Below, one piece after another: positions 35,586 to 43,668 of a DNA stretch of 64,000 nt. How positions within the stretch are numbered: position 1 is the stretch's first letter; every line of letters starts with the position of its first letter. The position numbers were made by a program, and so were the translations under genes. This DNA comes from Roseiarcus sp037446355 (GTDB lineage: Bacteria; Pseudomonadota; Alphaproteobacteria; Rhizobiales; Beijerinckiaceae). The DNA lies in assembly GCA_037446355.1 (NCBI GenBank), contig JBBIIT010000012.1, positions 1 through 64,000 of the forward strand. Direction: 5' to 3'. Under the pieces are notes generated by a model that saw only the letters and a program-made list of their open reading frames with translations, did not search any database and was not told the origin of the DNA.

Positions 35586-36407
35586 ATGAGCAACAATCCT
35601 GCTTCCATTCCACTCACCGGCGCGACGCGCCTCAACATCATCGTCGGCGATCCGATCGCGCAGGTGAAGTCGCCCGGCGGCGTCACGCGCTCGTTTCAGG
35701 GGCGCGGGACGGACGCGATCCTTGTGCCCGTTCAGGTCGCGCCCGCCGATCTCGACGCCTTTCTCGACGCCGCGACAGCCATCAAGAATCTTGACGGCAT
35801 TCTCGTCACTGTGCCGCACAAGTTCTCCTGCTACGCCCATTGCCATAGCGCGAGCGAGCGAGCGCGCTTTCTTGGCGCCGTCAATGTCATGCGGCGCGAC
35901 GAAGGCGGCCTTTGGCGGGGTGATCACGTCGACGGGCTCGGCTTCGTCGGCGCCGCGCGCGCCAACGGGCGCGATCCCAAGGGCGCCGAGGCGCTGTTGA
36001 TCGGCGCCGGCGGCGCGGGGTCGGCGATCGCGCTGGCGCTGATCGAGGCCGGCGTTGCGCGGCTCGCCATTCACGACGATGACAGCAAGCGCCGCGACGC
36101 GCTGATCGAACGCCTGAACAGCCTCAACCTCGCGCGGGTCCACGCCGGCTCGCCCGATCCCGCCGGTTTCGACTTCATCGCCAATGCGACGCCGGCCGGC
36201 ATGAAGCCGGGCGATCCGCTCCCCATCGACGTCTCCCGGCTTTCGCCCAACGCCTATGTCGGCTGCGTCATCACCGCGCCGCCGGTGACGCCCTTGATCG
36301 AAGCCGCCCGCGCGCGCGGCTGCGCGACCGGCACGGGCACGCAGATGTACGGCGCGCTGCAAGAAATCATCGTTGATTTCCTGCTTAAGGCGGACGCCAA
36401 GCGATGA
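35586..36407 (+). CDS. Shikimate-dehydrogenase-like NAD(P) oxidoreductase, paralogue 2
   Basis: A 273-residue AroE/YdiB-family protein. It keeps the catalytic lysine (VTVPHK), the Asn in GAVNV and the Asp in HVDGLG. At the shikimate-binding motif it reads VKSP, losing one of two serines, and the usual NTDG is HVDG. GAGGAG followed by IHDDDSKRR, with acidic residues after strand two, points to NAD. With paralogue 1 on the opposite strand, the cluster has two divergent copies, perhaps for two successive or stereochemically different oxidations. It overlaps the next gene by 4 bases. Confidence 0.83.
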   Translation: MSNNPASIPLTGATRLNIIVGDPIAQVKSPGGVTRSFQGRGTDAILVPVQVAPADLDAFLDAATAIKNLDGILVTVPHKFSCYAHCHSASERARFLGAVNVMRRDEGGLWRGDHVDGLGFVGAARANGRDPKGAEALLIGAGGAGSAIALALIEAGVARLAIHDDDSKRRDALIERLNSLNLARVHAGSPDPAGFDFIANATPAGMKPGDPLPIDVSRLSPNAYVGCVITAPPVTPLIEAARARGCATGTGTQMYGALQEIIVDFLLKADAKR

Positions 36408-38125
36408 TCGTCGATCTCGCGAGTCTCGCCGACGAAAGCGAGTTCGATTTCATCGTCATCGGCGCCGGCGCGGGCGGCCTTGCCGCCGCCCTGTTCGCCG
36501 CCATCGCGGGCAAGTCGGTTCTGCTGGTCGAGCGCACGGAATTTCTCGGCGGCACGACCGCGCTCTCGGCGGGTACGACCTGGATTCCGAACTCGCAGCA
36601 CGCCGCCACGGTGAACGCATTGGACAATCGCGGCGCGGTTTCGAAATTCCTCGACGGCGTCGTCGGCAATTACGCGCGCCGCTCGCTGCGCGAGGCGTTC
36701 CTCGATTCTGGACCCGAGGCGATCGCGACGCTCGAAGCTCGATCCGACGTGAAGTTTCGCCCCTATCCGCTTCATCCCGATTACGAGCAGTTGGCCGAAG
36801 GCGCGACGCTCAACGGCCGCGCGCTCGAACCGCTGCCGTTCGATGCGCGCACGCTCGGCGACAGTCTTTGCGCGATCCGTTCGCCGATTCCCGAATTCAC
36901 CGTGCTGGGCGGAATGATGGTCGACCGCCGCGACATCAACCATCTCCTGGCGATGACGAAGAGTTGGGCGTCGGCGCTCCACTCGGCGAAAATTCTTTCG
37001 CGCTACGGTCTCGACAGATTGAAGGGTTCGCGCGGCTCGCGGCTGGTGATGGGCAATGCGCTGGTCGGTCGCTTCCTACTCTCATTGCAAAAGAGGAACG
37101 CGACGATCCTCACCGCTACCGAGGTCGACTCTTTCGTGACGGGTCCCGACGGCGTTCGCGGCGTTGCGCTGAGCCAGGGTTCGACGCGCCGCACATTGCG
37201 CGCGCGGCGCGGCGTCGTGCTGGCGGCGGGCGGCTATGGGCGCAATTGGGAAAAGCGCGCGCAGATGCTGCCTAGTCCGACACCGCCCTATAGCCCCGCC
37301 GCGCCCGGCCACACCGGGCGGATGCAGGAGTTGGCGCTCGGCCTCGGCGCCCGCTTCGCCGATGGCGGCGCCGATAATGCGTTCTGGGCGCCGGTCTCGG
37401 TGCGCAAACGTGCCGACGGCTCGACCGCGGTGTTCCCGCATTTCGTGCTCGATCGTTCCAAGCCCGGCACGGTTTGCGTCGATCAGACCGGGCGCCGCTT
37501 CGTCAACGAATCGGCCTCCTACCACGTCTTCGCGCGCGCGATGTTCGAAGCCGACAAAACGCGCGCTTGCGTGCCCTGCTATCTCATAACCGACGCCGCG
37601 GGCATGTGGCGCTATGGGCTCGGCATGGCGCGTATGCGCACGCGCAATCTCGAATCGTATCTTGCCGACGGCTATCTGATCGCGGGCGCCTCGCTCGACG
37701 AACTCGCGGCAAAGCTGAAGGTCGGTCCGGCAATTCTGCGGGCGACCGTCGAGGCGATGAATGGCTACGCCAGGTCCGGCGTCGACGCCGAATTCGGACG
37801 CGGGACCACCGCCTATCATCGCGTCAACGGCGACGCCGCGCACGGCCCCAACCCGACGCTCGGTCCCATCGGGAAGGCGCCCTACTATGCAGTGCGCCTC
37901 TATCCCGGCGACATCGGCGCCGCCAATGGGCTCGTCGTTGACGAATTCGCGCGGGTGCTCAAATCCGATGACTCGCCGATCGGCGGTCTTTACGCCTGCG
38001 GCGCAGAGGCCGCTTCGATCATGGGCGGGACCTATCCCGGTCCGGGCATCACGATCGGTCCAGCGATCGTATTCGCCTATCGCGCGGTGCAGGACGCGGT
38101 ACGGCGGGCCCAAGGCGCGGCATGA
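36404..38125 (+). CDS. FAD-dependent dehydrogenase, 3-ketosteroid-1-dehydrogenase-like (1)
   Basis: A 573-residue flavoprotein of the fumarate-reductase/KSTD superfamily. The FAD fold is GAGAGG at 20-25, followed by LVERTEFLGGTTALSAG. A C-terminal FAD segment (GLYACGAEAASIMGGTYPGPGITIGPAI) closes the fold. KSTD-like enzymes put a double bond next to a ring ketone; ChcB1/ChcB2 desaturases, which aromatise 4-oxocyclohexanecarboxylate, belong to this group. The same chemistry on the cluster's ring substrate is plausible but unproven. It overlaps both neighbours by 4 bases. Confidence 0.85.
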   Translation: MIVDLASLADESEFDFIVIGAGAGGLAAALFAAIAGKSVLLVERTEFLGGTTALSAGTTWIPNSQHAATVNALDNRGAVSKFLDGVVGNYARRSLREAFLDSGPEAIATLEARSDVKFRPYPLHPDYEQLAEGATLNGRALEPLPFDARTLGDSLCAIRSPIPEFTVLGGMMVDRRDINHLLAMTKSWASALHSAKILSRYGLDRLKGSRGSRLVMGNALVGRFLLSLQKRNATILTATEVDSFVTGPDGVRGVALSQGSTRRTLRARRGVVLAAGGYGRNWEKRAQMLPSPTPPYSPAAPGHTGRMQELALGLGARFADGGADNAFWAPVSVRKRADGSTAVFPHFVLDRSKPGTVCVDQTGRRFVNESASYHVFARAMFEADKTRACVPCYLITDAAGMWRYGLGMARMRTRNLESYLADGYLIAGASLDELAAKLKVGPAILRATVEAMNGYARSGVDAEFGRGTTAYHRVNGDAAHGPNPTLGPIGKAPYYAVRLYPGDIGAANGLVVDEFARVLKSDDSPIGGLYACGAEAASIMGGTYPGPGITIGPAIVFAYRAVQDAVRRAQGAA

Positions 38126-39858
38126 GCGCGGCGAAAAATCGCGAATGCGATCTCATCGTCGTCGGCTCGGGCGCCGGCGGCCTCGCGACGGCGACCACGG
38201 CGGCCTATCTCGGCCTCGACGTGATCGTGATCGAGAAAGAGAAGTGGATCGGCGGCACGACGGCCTGGTCGGGCGGTTGGATGTGGATACCGCGCAATCC
38301 GCTCGCGGTTGAAGCCGGGATCGTCGAGGACGTCGCCGCGCCGCGCGCCTATCTCGAGGCCGAACTCGGCGAAGCATTCGACGCCCCGCGCGTTGACGCC
38401 TTTCTTGAACAGGGGCCGCGCATGGTCGCGTTCTTTCGCGAGCGCACAAGGCTAGATTTCATCGACGGCAACGCCATCCCCGATTTTCACGACCGATCGC
38501 CGCACTCGGTCAAAGGCGGGCGCTCTGTCTGCGCCGCGCCGTTCGACGGCCGCGCGCTCGGGCCCGACATTGCTCGGCTTCGCCCGCCGCTCGAAGAGAT
38601 TTCGCCCTTCGGCATGGGAGTCGGCTCCGGCGCCGACATGCGCCACTTCCTATCGGCGACGCGCGACACCCGTTCGTTCGCCTATGTCGCAAAGCGCGTT
38701 CTGCGCCACGCCGCTGAGACCGCGCGATTCGGGCGCGGGCTCTGGCTCGTCGGCGGCAATGCCCTCGTGGCGCGGTTGATGAAGAGCGCGAACGATCTCG
38801 GCGTGACGATCCTCACGGAGGCGCCGGCGCGCGCGCCGTTGATTGAAAATGGGCGCGTCGTCGGGGTCGAAGTCGGCGGCCAAACCCCGGTCGAAATACG
38901 CGCGCGGCGCGGCGTTGTGCTCGCGAGCGGGGGCTTTCCCCACGACGTCGCTCGCAAGGCCGCGATGTTTCCTCATGCCCCGACGGGGCGCGAACATTGG
39001 TCGGCAGCGCCGGAGGGCAACGTCGGCGACGGGCTCGCCATCGGCGAAGCGGCGGGAGGGCGCGTGCGGCGCGACCTCAGCGACGCGGGCGCCTGGGCGC
39101 CGGTTTCCTTGACGCCGCGGCGCGAGGGTTTCGGCCGCTTCCCGCATCTGATCGAGCGCGCCAAGCCTGGGCTCATTATGGTCACGCGCGCGGGGCGGCG
39201 CTTCGCCAACGAGGCCGACTCCTATCACGACGTTATGCAGGCGCTGTTCGCGGCGACGCCGAAGGGCGCGTCCGTGGAGGCGTTCCTGATCTGCGACCAC
39301 GATTTCCAGCGCCGTTACGGACTCGGGCGCGCGCGCCCACGACCGTTCTCTGTCCGTAGATGGATCAACAATGGTTATCTCAAGCGCGCCGGGTCCATCG
39401 CCGATCTTGCGCGACAATGCGGCGTCGACGCTGAAGCGCTCGAGGAAACGGTCAACACATTCAACGCCGGCGCCGCCGAGGGCCGCGACGACGAATTCCA
39501 TCGCGGCGAAAGCCCGTACAATCGTGTGCAAGGCGATCCCGAACGAACGCCGAACCCTTGCGTCGGACCCATCGCGCGCGCCCCTTTCTACGCGGTGAAG
39601 ATCGTCGCGGGCAGCCTCGGCACTTTCGCGGGATTGAAGACCGACGCCGACGCTCGCGTTCTCGACGTCGAGGACCGGCCGATCGAGGGCCTGTATGCCG
39701 TCGGGGCGGATATGTCGAGCATAATGGGCGGACGCTATCCCGCCGGCGGCATCACGCTCGGGCCGGCGATGACCTTCGGCTACATCGCCGCCCATCACGC
39801 GAGCGGCGTTCCGCTCGACAACAATCGCGCCGCCCCGGCGCGTTCCCCTCAAGGTTGA
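38122..39858 (+). CDS. FAD-dependent dehydrogenase, 3-ketosteroid-1-dehydrogenase-like (2)
   Basis: Second flavoprotein, 578 residues, clearly related to its upstream neighbour along the whole length but well diverged. FAD fold GSGAGG at 15-20, then IEKEKWIGGTTAWSGGWMW, and the closing GLYAVGADMSSIMGGRYPAGGITLGPAM. Two tandem KSTD-like enzymes suggest two successive desaturations, enough to turn a ring ketone into a phenol. They could instead form a heteromer. The start overlaps the stop of the first copy by 4 bases. Confidence 0.85.
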   Translation: MSAAKNRECDLIVVGSGAGGLATATTAAYLGLDVIVIEKEKWIGGTTAWSGGWMWIPRNPLAVEAGIVEDVAAPRAYLEAELGEAFDAPRVDAFLEQGPRMVAFFRERTRLDFIDGNAIPDFHDRSPHSVKGGRSVCAAPFDGRALGPDIARLRPPLEEISPFGMGVGSGADMRHFLSATRDTRSFAYVAKRVLRHAAETARFGRGLWLVGGNALVARLMKSANDLGVTILTEAPARAPLIENGRVVGVEVGGQTPVEIRARRGVVLASGGFPHDVARKAAMFPHAPTGREHWSAAPEGNVGDGLAIGEAAGGRVRRDLSDAGAWAPVSLTPRREGFGRFPHLIERAKPGLIMVTRAGRRFANEADSYHDVMQALFAATPKGASVEAFLICDHDFQRRYGLGRARPRPFSVRRWINNGYLKRAGSIADLARQCGVDAEALEETVNTFNAGAAEGRDDEFHRGESPYNRVQGDPERTPNPCVGPIARAPFYAVKIVAGSLGTFAGLKTDADARVLDVEDRPIEGLYAVGADMSSIMGGRYPAGGITLGPAMTFGYIAAHHASGVPLDNNRAAPARSPQG

Positions 39859-39866
39859 AACCAGCG

Positions 39867-40712
39867 ATGCCGCGCCTCTATTCGCTCGCCTATCTCACCG
39901 CCGCGCAACTTTCCGCGCCGGACGCCGTGCGCCTTGCGGCGAAACTCGGTTACGACGCGATCGGCGTGCGTATCCTGCCCGTCGCGCCCGGCGGCGCCTT
40001 CTCGCCTCTGATCGAGGACGCGGCGCTGCGCAAACAAACGCTCACGGCGCTGCGCGAAACCGGCGTCAGCGTGTTCGACGTCGAGATCATCCGTCTCGGC
40101 CCCGATTTCGATGCGAAGGCGACGCGGCCGTTTCTCGAGACATGCGCCCTGCTCAAGGCCCGCGCGGTCCTCGTGGCGGGCGACGATCCCGAACCTTCGC
40201 GGCTCGCGCAATCCTTCGCCGCCTTCGCGGAGGCGGCGGCCCCGTTCGGCCTAACAGCCGATCTCGAATTCATGCCCTGGACCGAAGTTCCGAACGCGAC
40301 CGCCGCGCTGCACATCGTCGAAACAGCGGGCGCCGCAAACGGGCGCGTGCTCGTCGACGCCTTGCATTTCGCGCGCTCGCGGACGACGCTCGACGACATC
40401 GCGGCGCTGCCCGCCATTCGAATTAGCTACGCGCAGATTTGCGACGCGCCGGCCAAAAGTCCGGCGACAACCGAAGGCCTCATTCACGCCGCGCGCCAAG
40501 AAAGATTGCTGCCGGGCGAGGGGGGCGTCGATCTCGTCGAACTCTTCGCGCGGCTGCCCGCGGCATTGCCGATCAGCGTCGAGATACCGAACGTCGCAGG
40601 CATCGCCGCGCTGGGTTCGGAGGAATGGGCGCGGCGCGCGCTCGTCGAAGCCAGGCGCACGCTCGCGCGCGCCGACGCGCGACGCCAAGAATTCAATTCT
40701 ACGGGAGACTGA
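39867..40712 (+). CDS. AsbF/QuiC-like TIM-barrel protein, candidate 3-dehydroshikimate dehydratase
   Basis: A 281-residue xylose-isomerase-like barrel. Candidate metal ligands are E134 (LEFMP), D164 and H167 (VDALHF, a DxxH), Q190 (YAQICD) and E239 (VEIP). As I recall AsbF, its ligands and catalytic residues follow the same Glu, DxxH, Gln, Glu order with matching Glu-Asp-His spacing; AsbF converts 3-dehydroshikimate to protocatechuate. With aroQ and shikimate-dehydrogenase-like genes present this is the best guess, but a generic isomerase is possible. The start is the ATG at 39867; the frame upstream is inside the flavoprotein gene. Confidence 0.75.
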   Translation: MPRLYSLAYLTAAQLSAPDAVRLAAKLGYDAIGVRILPVAPGGAFSPLIEDAALRKQTLTALRETGVSVFDVEIIRLGPDFDAKATRPFLETCALLKARAVLVAGDDPEPSRLAQSFAAFAEAAAPFGLTADLEFMPWTEVPNATAALHIVETAGAANGRVLVDALHFARSRTTLDDIAALPAIRISYAQICDAPAKSPATTEGLIHAARQERLLPGEGGVDLVELFARLPAALPISVEIPNVAGIAALGSEEWARRALVEARRTLARADARRQEFNSTGD

Positions 40713-40713
40713 A

Positions 40714-41886
40714 ATGGATTTCGCCCTGAACGAAGAGCAGAAGATGCTCGTCGAGACAGTCCGTTCCTTCATCGCGCGCGAACTCGCGCCGCTCGAGGAC
40801 GAGATCGAGACCACGGGCGTCTTGCGTCCCGAACACGCGCGTCAAGTTCACCAGAAAGCGAAGGCGCTCGGCCTTTACGCGATGAACATTCCAACGCAAT
40901 GGGGCGGCGGCGGCCTTTCAGCCGTCGACCACATGCTCGCCGAGGAACAGTTCGGCCGCACGACGGACATTCTTATCCGCCGTGCGTTCGGCAACGTTTA
41001 CGAGATGCTGTTGGAGTGCAAAGGCGAGCAGATCGAGCGCTGGCTGAAGCCGGCGGTCCGGGGCGAGCGCGTGTGTTCGATCGCTATCACCGAGCCTGGC
41101 GCGGGTTCCGACGCGGCGGGCATCAGGACGCGGGCGACCCGCGACGGCGCAGGCTGGCGCCTCTCCGGCAACAAGCATTTCATCAGCGACGGCGCCTTTG
41201 CCGACTTCTTTCTCGTCACCGCCGTCACCGACGCGAGCGCCGGCGCCAAGGGCATTTCGATGTTCCTCGTCGACAAGGGGCTGCCCGGGTTCACCATCGG
41301 GCGCGATCAACCGATGATGGGCATACGCGGCACCAGCCATGTCGAACTCTTCTTCGACGAAACGCCGGTCGAGCCGGTCGCGCTCCTCGGGCGCGAAGGC
41401 GAGGGGTTGCGGCTCGCGCTTTCGACGCTGGGGCGCGTGCGCCTCGCCCAGGTCGGCGCGCGCGCGATCGGCAAAGCGACGATGGTGCTGGAAAAGACCG
41501 TCGCCTATGCGCGCGAGCGCAAGCAATTCGGTCAGCCGATCGGCGATTTCCAGATGGTGCAGCAGATGATTTCGGACTCGATCATCGAGGTCAATTGCGC
41601 GCGCCTGCTGCTGCATCGCGCGGCGTTCGAACTCGACAGCGGGCGCGACGCGCGCGATCTCATCGCGATGGTCAAAGTCAACGCCGCCGAGACGCTCGGA
41701 CGGGTGGTTGATCGCGCGGTGCAAATATTCGGCGGCATGGGCTTCTGCAAGGATCTGCCGATCGAACGCTATTACCGCGATGCGCGCATCTACCGCATAT
41801 TCGACGGCGCTTCGGAGGTGCATCGTTTCACCATCGCGCGCTCGGCGATGCGTCGCGACGCCGCGCTCTACGATATCGGAGCCTGA
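40714..41886 (+). CDS. Acyl-CoA dehydrogenase
   Basis: FAD enzyme of 390 residues that removes hydrogens from C2-C3 of an acyl-CoA. Family motifs: SIAITEPGAGSDAAG near 124, the FAD-binding RKQFGQPIGDFQ near 270 and QIFGGMGFCKDLPIER near 340. In the C-terminal active-site segment the usual Glu of YEGTS is an Asp (D364 in IFDGASEVHR), as in ACAD10/11-like branches. Only one base separates it from both neighbours, so it is in the rightward operon and may work on the CoA ester made by the next gene's product. Confidence 0.9.
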   Translation: MDFALNEEQKMLVETVRSFIARELAPLEDEIETTGVLRPEHARQVHQKAKALGLYAMNIPTQWGGGGLSAVDHMLAEEQFGRTTDILIRRAFGNVYEMLLECKGEQIERWLKPAVRGERVCSIAITEPGAGSDAAGIRTRATRDGAGWRLSGNKHFISDGAFADFFLVTAVTDASAGAKGISMFLVDKGLPGFTIGRDQPMMGIRGTSHVELFFDETPVEPVALLGREGEGLRLALSTLGRVRLAQVGARAIGKATMVLEKTVAYARERKQFGQPIGDFQMVQQMISDSIIEVNCARLLLHRAAFELDSGRDARDLIAMVKVNAAETLGRVVDRAVQIFGGMGFCKDLPIERYYRDARIYRIFDGASEVHRFTIARSAMRRDAALYDIGA

Positions 41887-41887
41887 A

Positions 41888-43420
41888 ATGCCGCGCGCGC
41901 AATTTCTCACCGCCGACGAAGCAATCGCGCTCATCCGCGACGACGACACGGTCGCCGTGATCGGCGGCGGCGGCGGATTGATGGAGGCGGCCGCCTTGTT
42001 CGCGGCGGTCGAGCGGCGCTTTCTGGCGACCGGCGCGCCGCGCGACCTCTCGCTGATCCATTCGCTCGGCGTCGGCGACCGCAAGAGGCGCGGGTTAAGT
42101 TGTTTCGCGTATGAGGGGCTCGTGCGCAAAGTGACGGGCGGGCACTGGGTCTGGTCGCCAAAAATGCAGGAACTCGCGCGCGCCAACAAGATCGAGGCCT
42201 ATGTGTTGCCGGGCGGGGTCGTGATGCAGCTTTATCGCGAGATCGGCGCCGGACGGCCGGGCCTTCTTTCGCGCGTTGGCCTGGGCACTTTCGTCGATCC
42301 GCGCCTTGAAGGCGGGCGCATGAACGAAGCGGCCAAGGAGACGCTCGTCGAGACGATGACCATCGGCGGCGAGGAATATCTCTTCTACAAGTCCTTCCCC
42401 GTCCATGTCGCGCTGCTGCGCGGCACCTACGCGGACGACGAGGGCAACATCAGCCTCGCTGAAGAGGCGGCCAATCTCGACATCCAGGCCTGCGCGCTGG
42501 CGGCGCGCAATTCCGGCGGCAAAGTGATCGTTCAGGTGCGCGAGCGTGTGAAGGCGGGCGCCCTGCCCGCTCATACGATCGCAATCCCCGGTCCGTGGGT
42601 GGACGTCGTCGTCGTCGTTCCCGACCAGATGATCAGTTACGACGCTGCGCACGACCCGGCGATGGCGGGCATGGAGCGGGCGCCGCCGCTGCCGATCCCG
42701 ACGCCCGCGCTCGACGAGCGTCAGGCGATCGCGCGGCGCGCGCGGCTCGAACTCGTCGAAGGCGCGGTCGTCAACTTCGGTTTCGGCATTCCCGACGCCG
42801 TCGCTTCCCTGGTCGCCGAGGACGTGCGCGCCGGGCGTTACCGCCAAACGATCGAGCATGGCGTCTACGGCGGCGAGCTGCTGACCGGACATGTGTTCGG
42901 CTTCTCGCGCAACGCCAGCGCGATGATCGACGCGCCGACGCAATTCGATTTCTATTCCGGCGGCGGCCTTGACATCGCCTTTCTCGGATTTGGCCAGATC
43001 GACGTCGAAGGCAACGTCAACGCCTCCAAGCTCGGCGGCGCGCCTGTCGGCCCCGGCGGTTTCATCGACATCGCCCAGAACGCGCGCAAGGTGGTGTTCT
43101 GCGGCACGTTCGACGCCAAGGGCGCACGGCTGCGCATTGGCGAAGGATGGCTCCGCGTCGAGCAATCCGGCGCGATCGCGAAACTCGTGCGCAAAGTCGA
43201 TCAGGTGACGTTCTCCGGCGCCGAGGCGCTGAAGCGCGGCCAAGACGTCTGGTACATCACCGAACGCGCGGTGTTCCGGCTGACGGCGGAGGGCGTTACG
43301 CTCGTCGAAGCGGCGCCCGGCGTCGATCTCGACCGGGACGTGCTCGCGCGCATGGGTTTCGCGCCGCGCCTTGCTGCGAGCGTAGCTCTCATGCCGGCCG
43401 AATGCTTTCGTCCGGACTGA
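41888..43420 (+). CDS. Class I CoA-transferase, fused alpha-beta (YdiF-like)
   Basis: A 510-residue acyl-CoA:acid CoA-transferase with both halves in one chain. The N-terminal half has VIGGGGGLMEAAALF. The catalytic glutamate of the C-terminal half is probably E323 in TIEHGVYGG. It would activate a free acid by moving CoA from a donor such as acetyl- or succinyl-CoA. The start is the ATG at 41888, one base after the acyl-CoA dehydrogenase stop; the open frame upstream is inside that gene. Last gene of the rightward operon. Confidence 0.88.
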   Translation: MPRAQFLTADEAIALIRDDDTVAVIGGGGGLMEAAALFAAVERRFLATGAPRDLSLIHSLGVGDRKRRGLSCFAYEGLVRKVTGGHWVWSPKMQELARANKIEAYVLPGGVVMQLYREIGAGRPGLLSRVGLGTFVDPRLEGGRMNEAAKETLVETMTIGGEEYLFYKSFPVHVALLRGTYADDEGNISLAEEAANLDIQACALAARNSGGKVIVQVRERVKAGALPAHTIAIPGPWVDVVVVVPDQMISYDAAHDPAMAGMERAPPLPIPTPALDERQAIARRARLELVEGAVVNFGFGIPDAVASLVAEDVRAGRYRQTIEHGVYGGELLTGHVFGFSRNASAMIDAPTQFDFYSGGGLDIAFLGFGQIDVEGNVNASKLGGAPVGPGGFIDIAQNARKVVFCGTFDAKGARLRIGEGWLRVEQSGAIAKLVRKVDQVTFSGAEALKRGQDVWYITERAVFRLTAEGVTLVEAAPGVDLDRDVLARMGFAPRLAASVALMPAECFRPD

Positions 43421-43433
43421 GACAAGCCCCCGA

Positions 43434-43523
43434 CAAAAAAGGAGGCCGCCATGTCGCCACGGCGGCCTTGAGTCTAGGGAGGAAACGCCCAAGGAGGGCA
43501 TATGCAGCAGATCGTGCCGCACC
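43434..43523 (-). ncRNA. Candidate anti-Shine-Dalgarno sRNA (alpha-r14/cuckoo-like)
   Basis: Read on the minus strand, this roughly 90-base stretch has four parts. A small hairpin GCCC-TCCTT-GGGC shows an anti-Shine-Dalgarno loop. A single-stranded TTTCCTCCC follows as a second anti-SD. A strong hairpin (AGGCCGCC 43443-43450 with GGCGGCCT 43461-43468) comes next, then TTTTTT (43440-43435), a textbook Rho-independent end. A promoter-like -35/-10 pair with a 17-bp spacer lies upstream. Alphaproteobacterial alpha-r14/NfeR1 and cuckoo/CcsR RNAs show CCUCC motifs in loops to block mRNA ribosome sites. The family assignment is tentative; the terminator is solid. Confidence 0.6.
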
Positions 43524-43529
43524 GCATCA

Positions 43530-43558
43530 ATTTAATGCTGCATCGCAACGAAAGCAAG
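43530..43558 (-). promoter_or_regulatory. Promoter of candidate sRNA
   Basis: On the minus strand CTTGCT (43558-43553) and TTAAAT (43535-43530) are separated by exactly 17 bp, a fair match to the alphaproteobacterial CTTGAC / TATAAT-type promoter. Start of transcription would be near 43523. It lies next to an AT-rich patch (43590-43630). Confidence 0.4.
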
Positions 43559-43668
43559 AGTTGAATCGAAAAATCTGACTCCAGGGTCAGAAACTTTAGT
43601 TTAATATCGTATGTATTATGTATAATAGTCGACTTTCACGACCTCGAAAGGCGTCCCGCCCCACCGGC

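Noticed and set aside
43502..43564. Twenty-codon reading frame (MQQIVPHRINL...) with an apparently excellent AAGGAGG ribosome site on the plus strand.
   Set aside because: The ribosome-site look is the complement of the anti-Shine-Dalgarno motifs of the minus-strand sRNA candidate, so it is expected by chance there.
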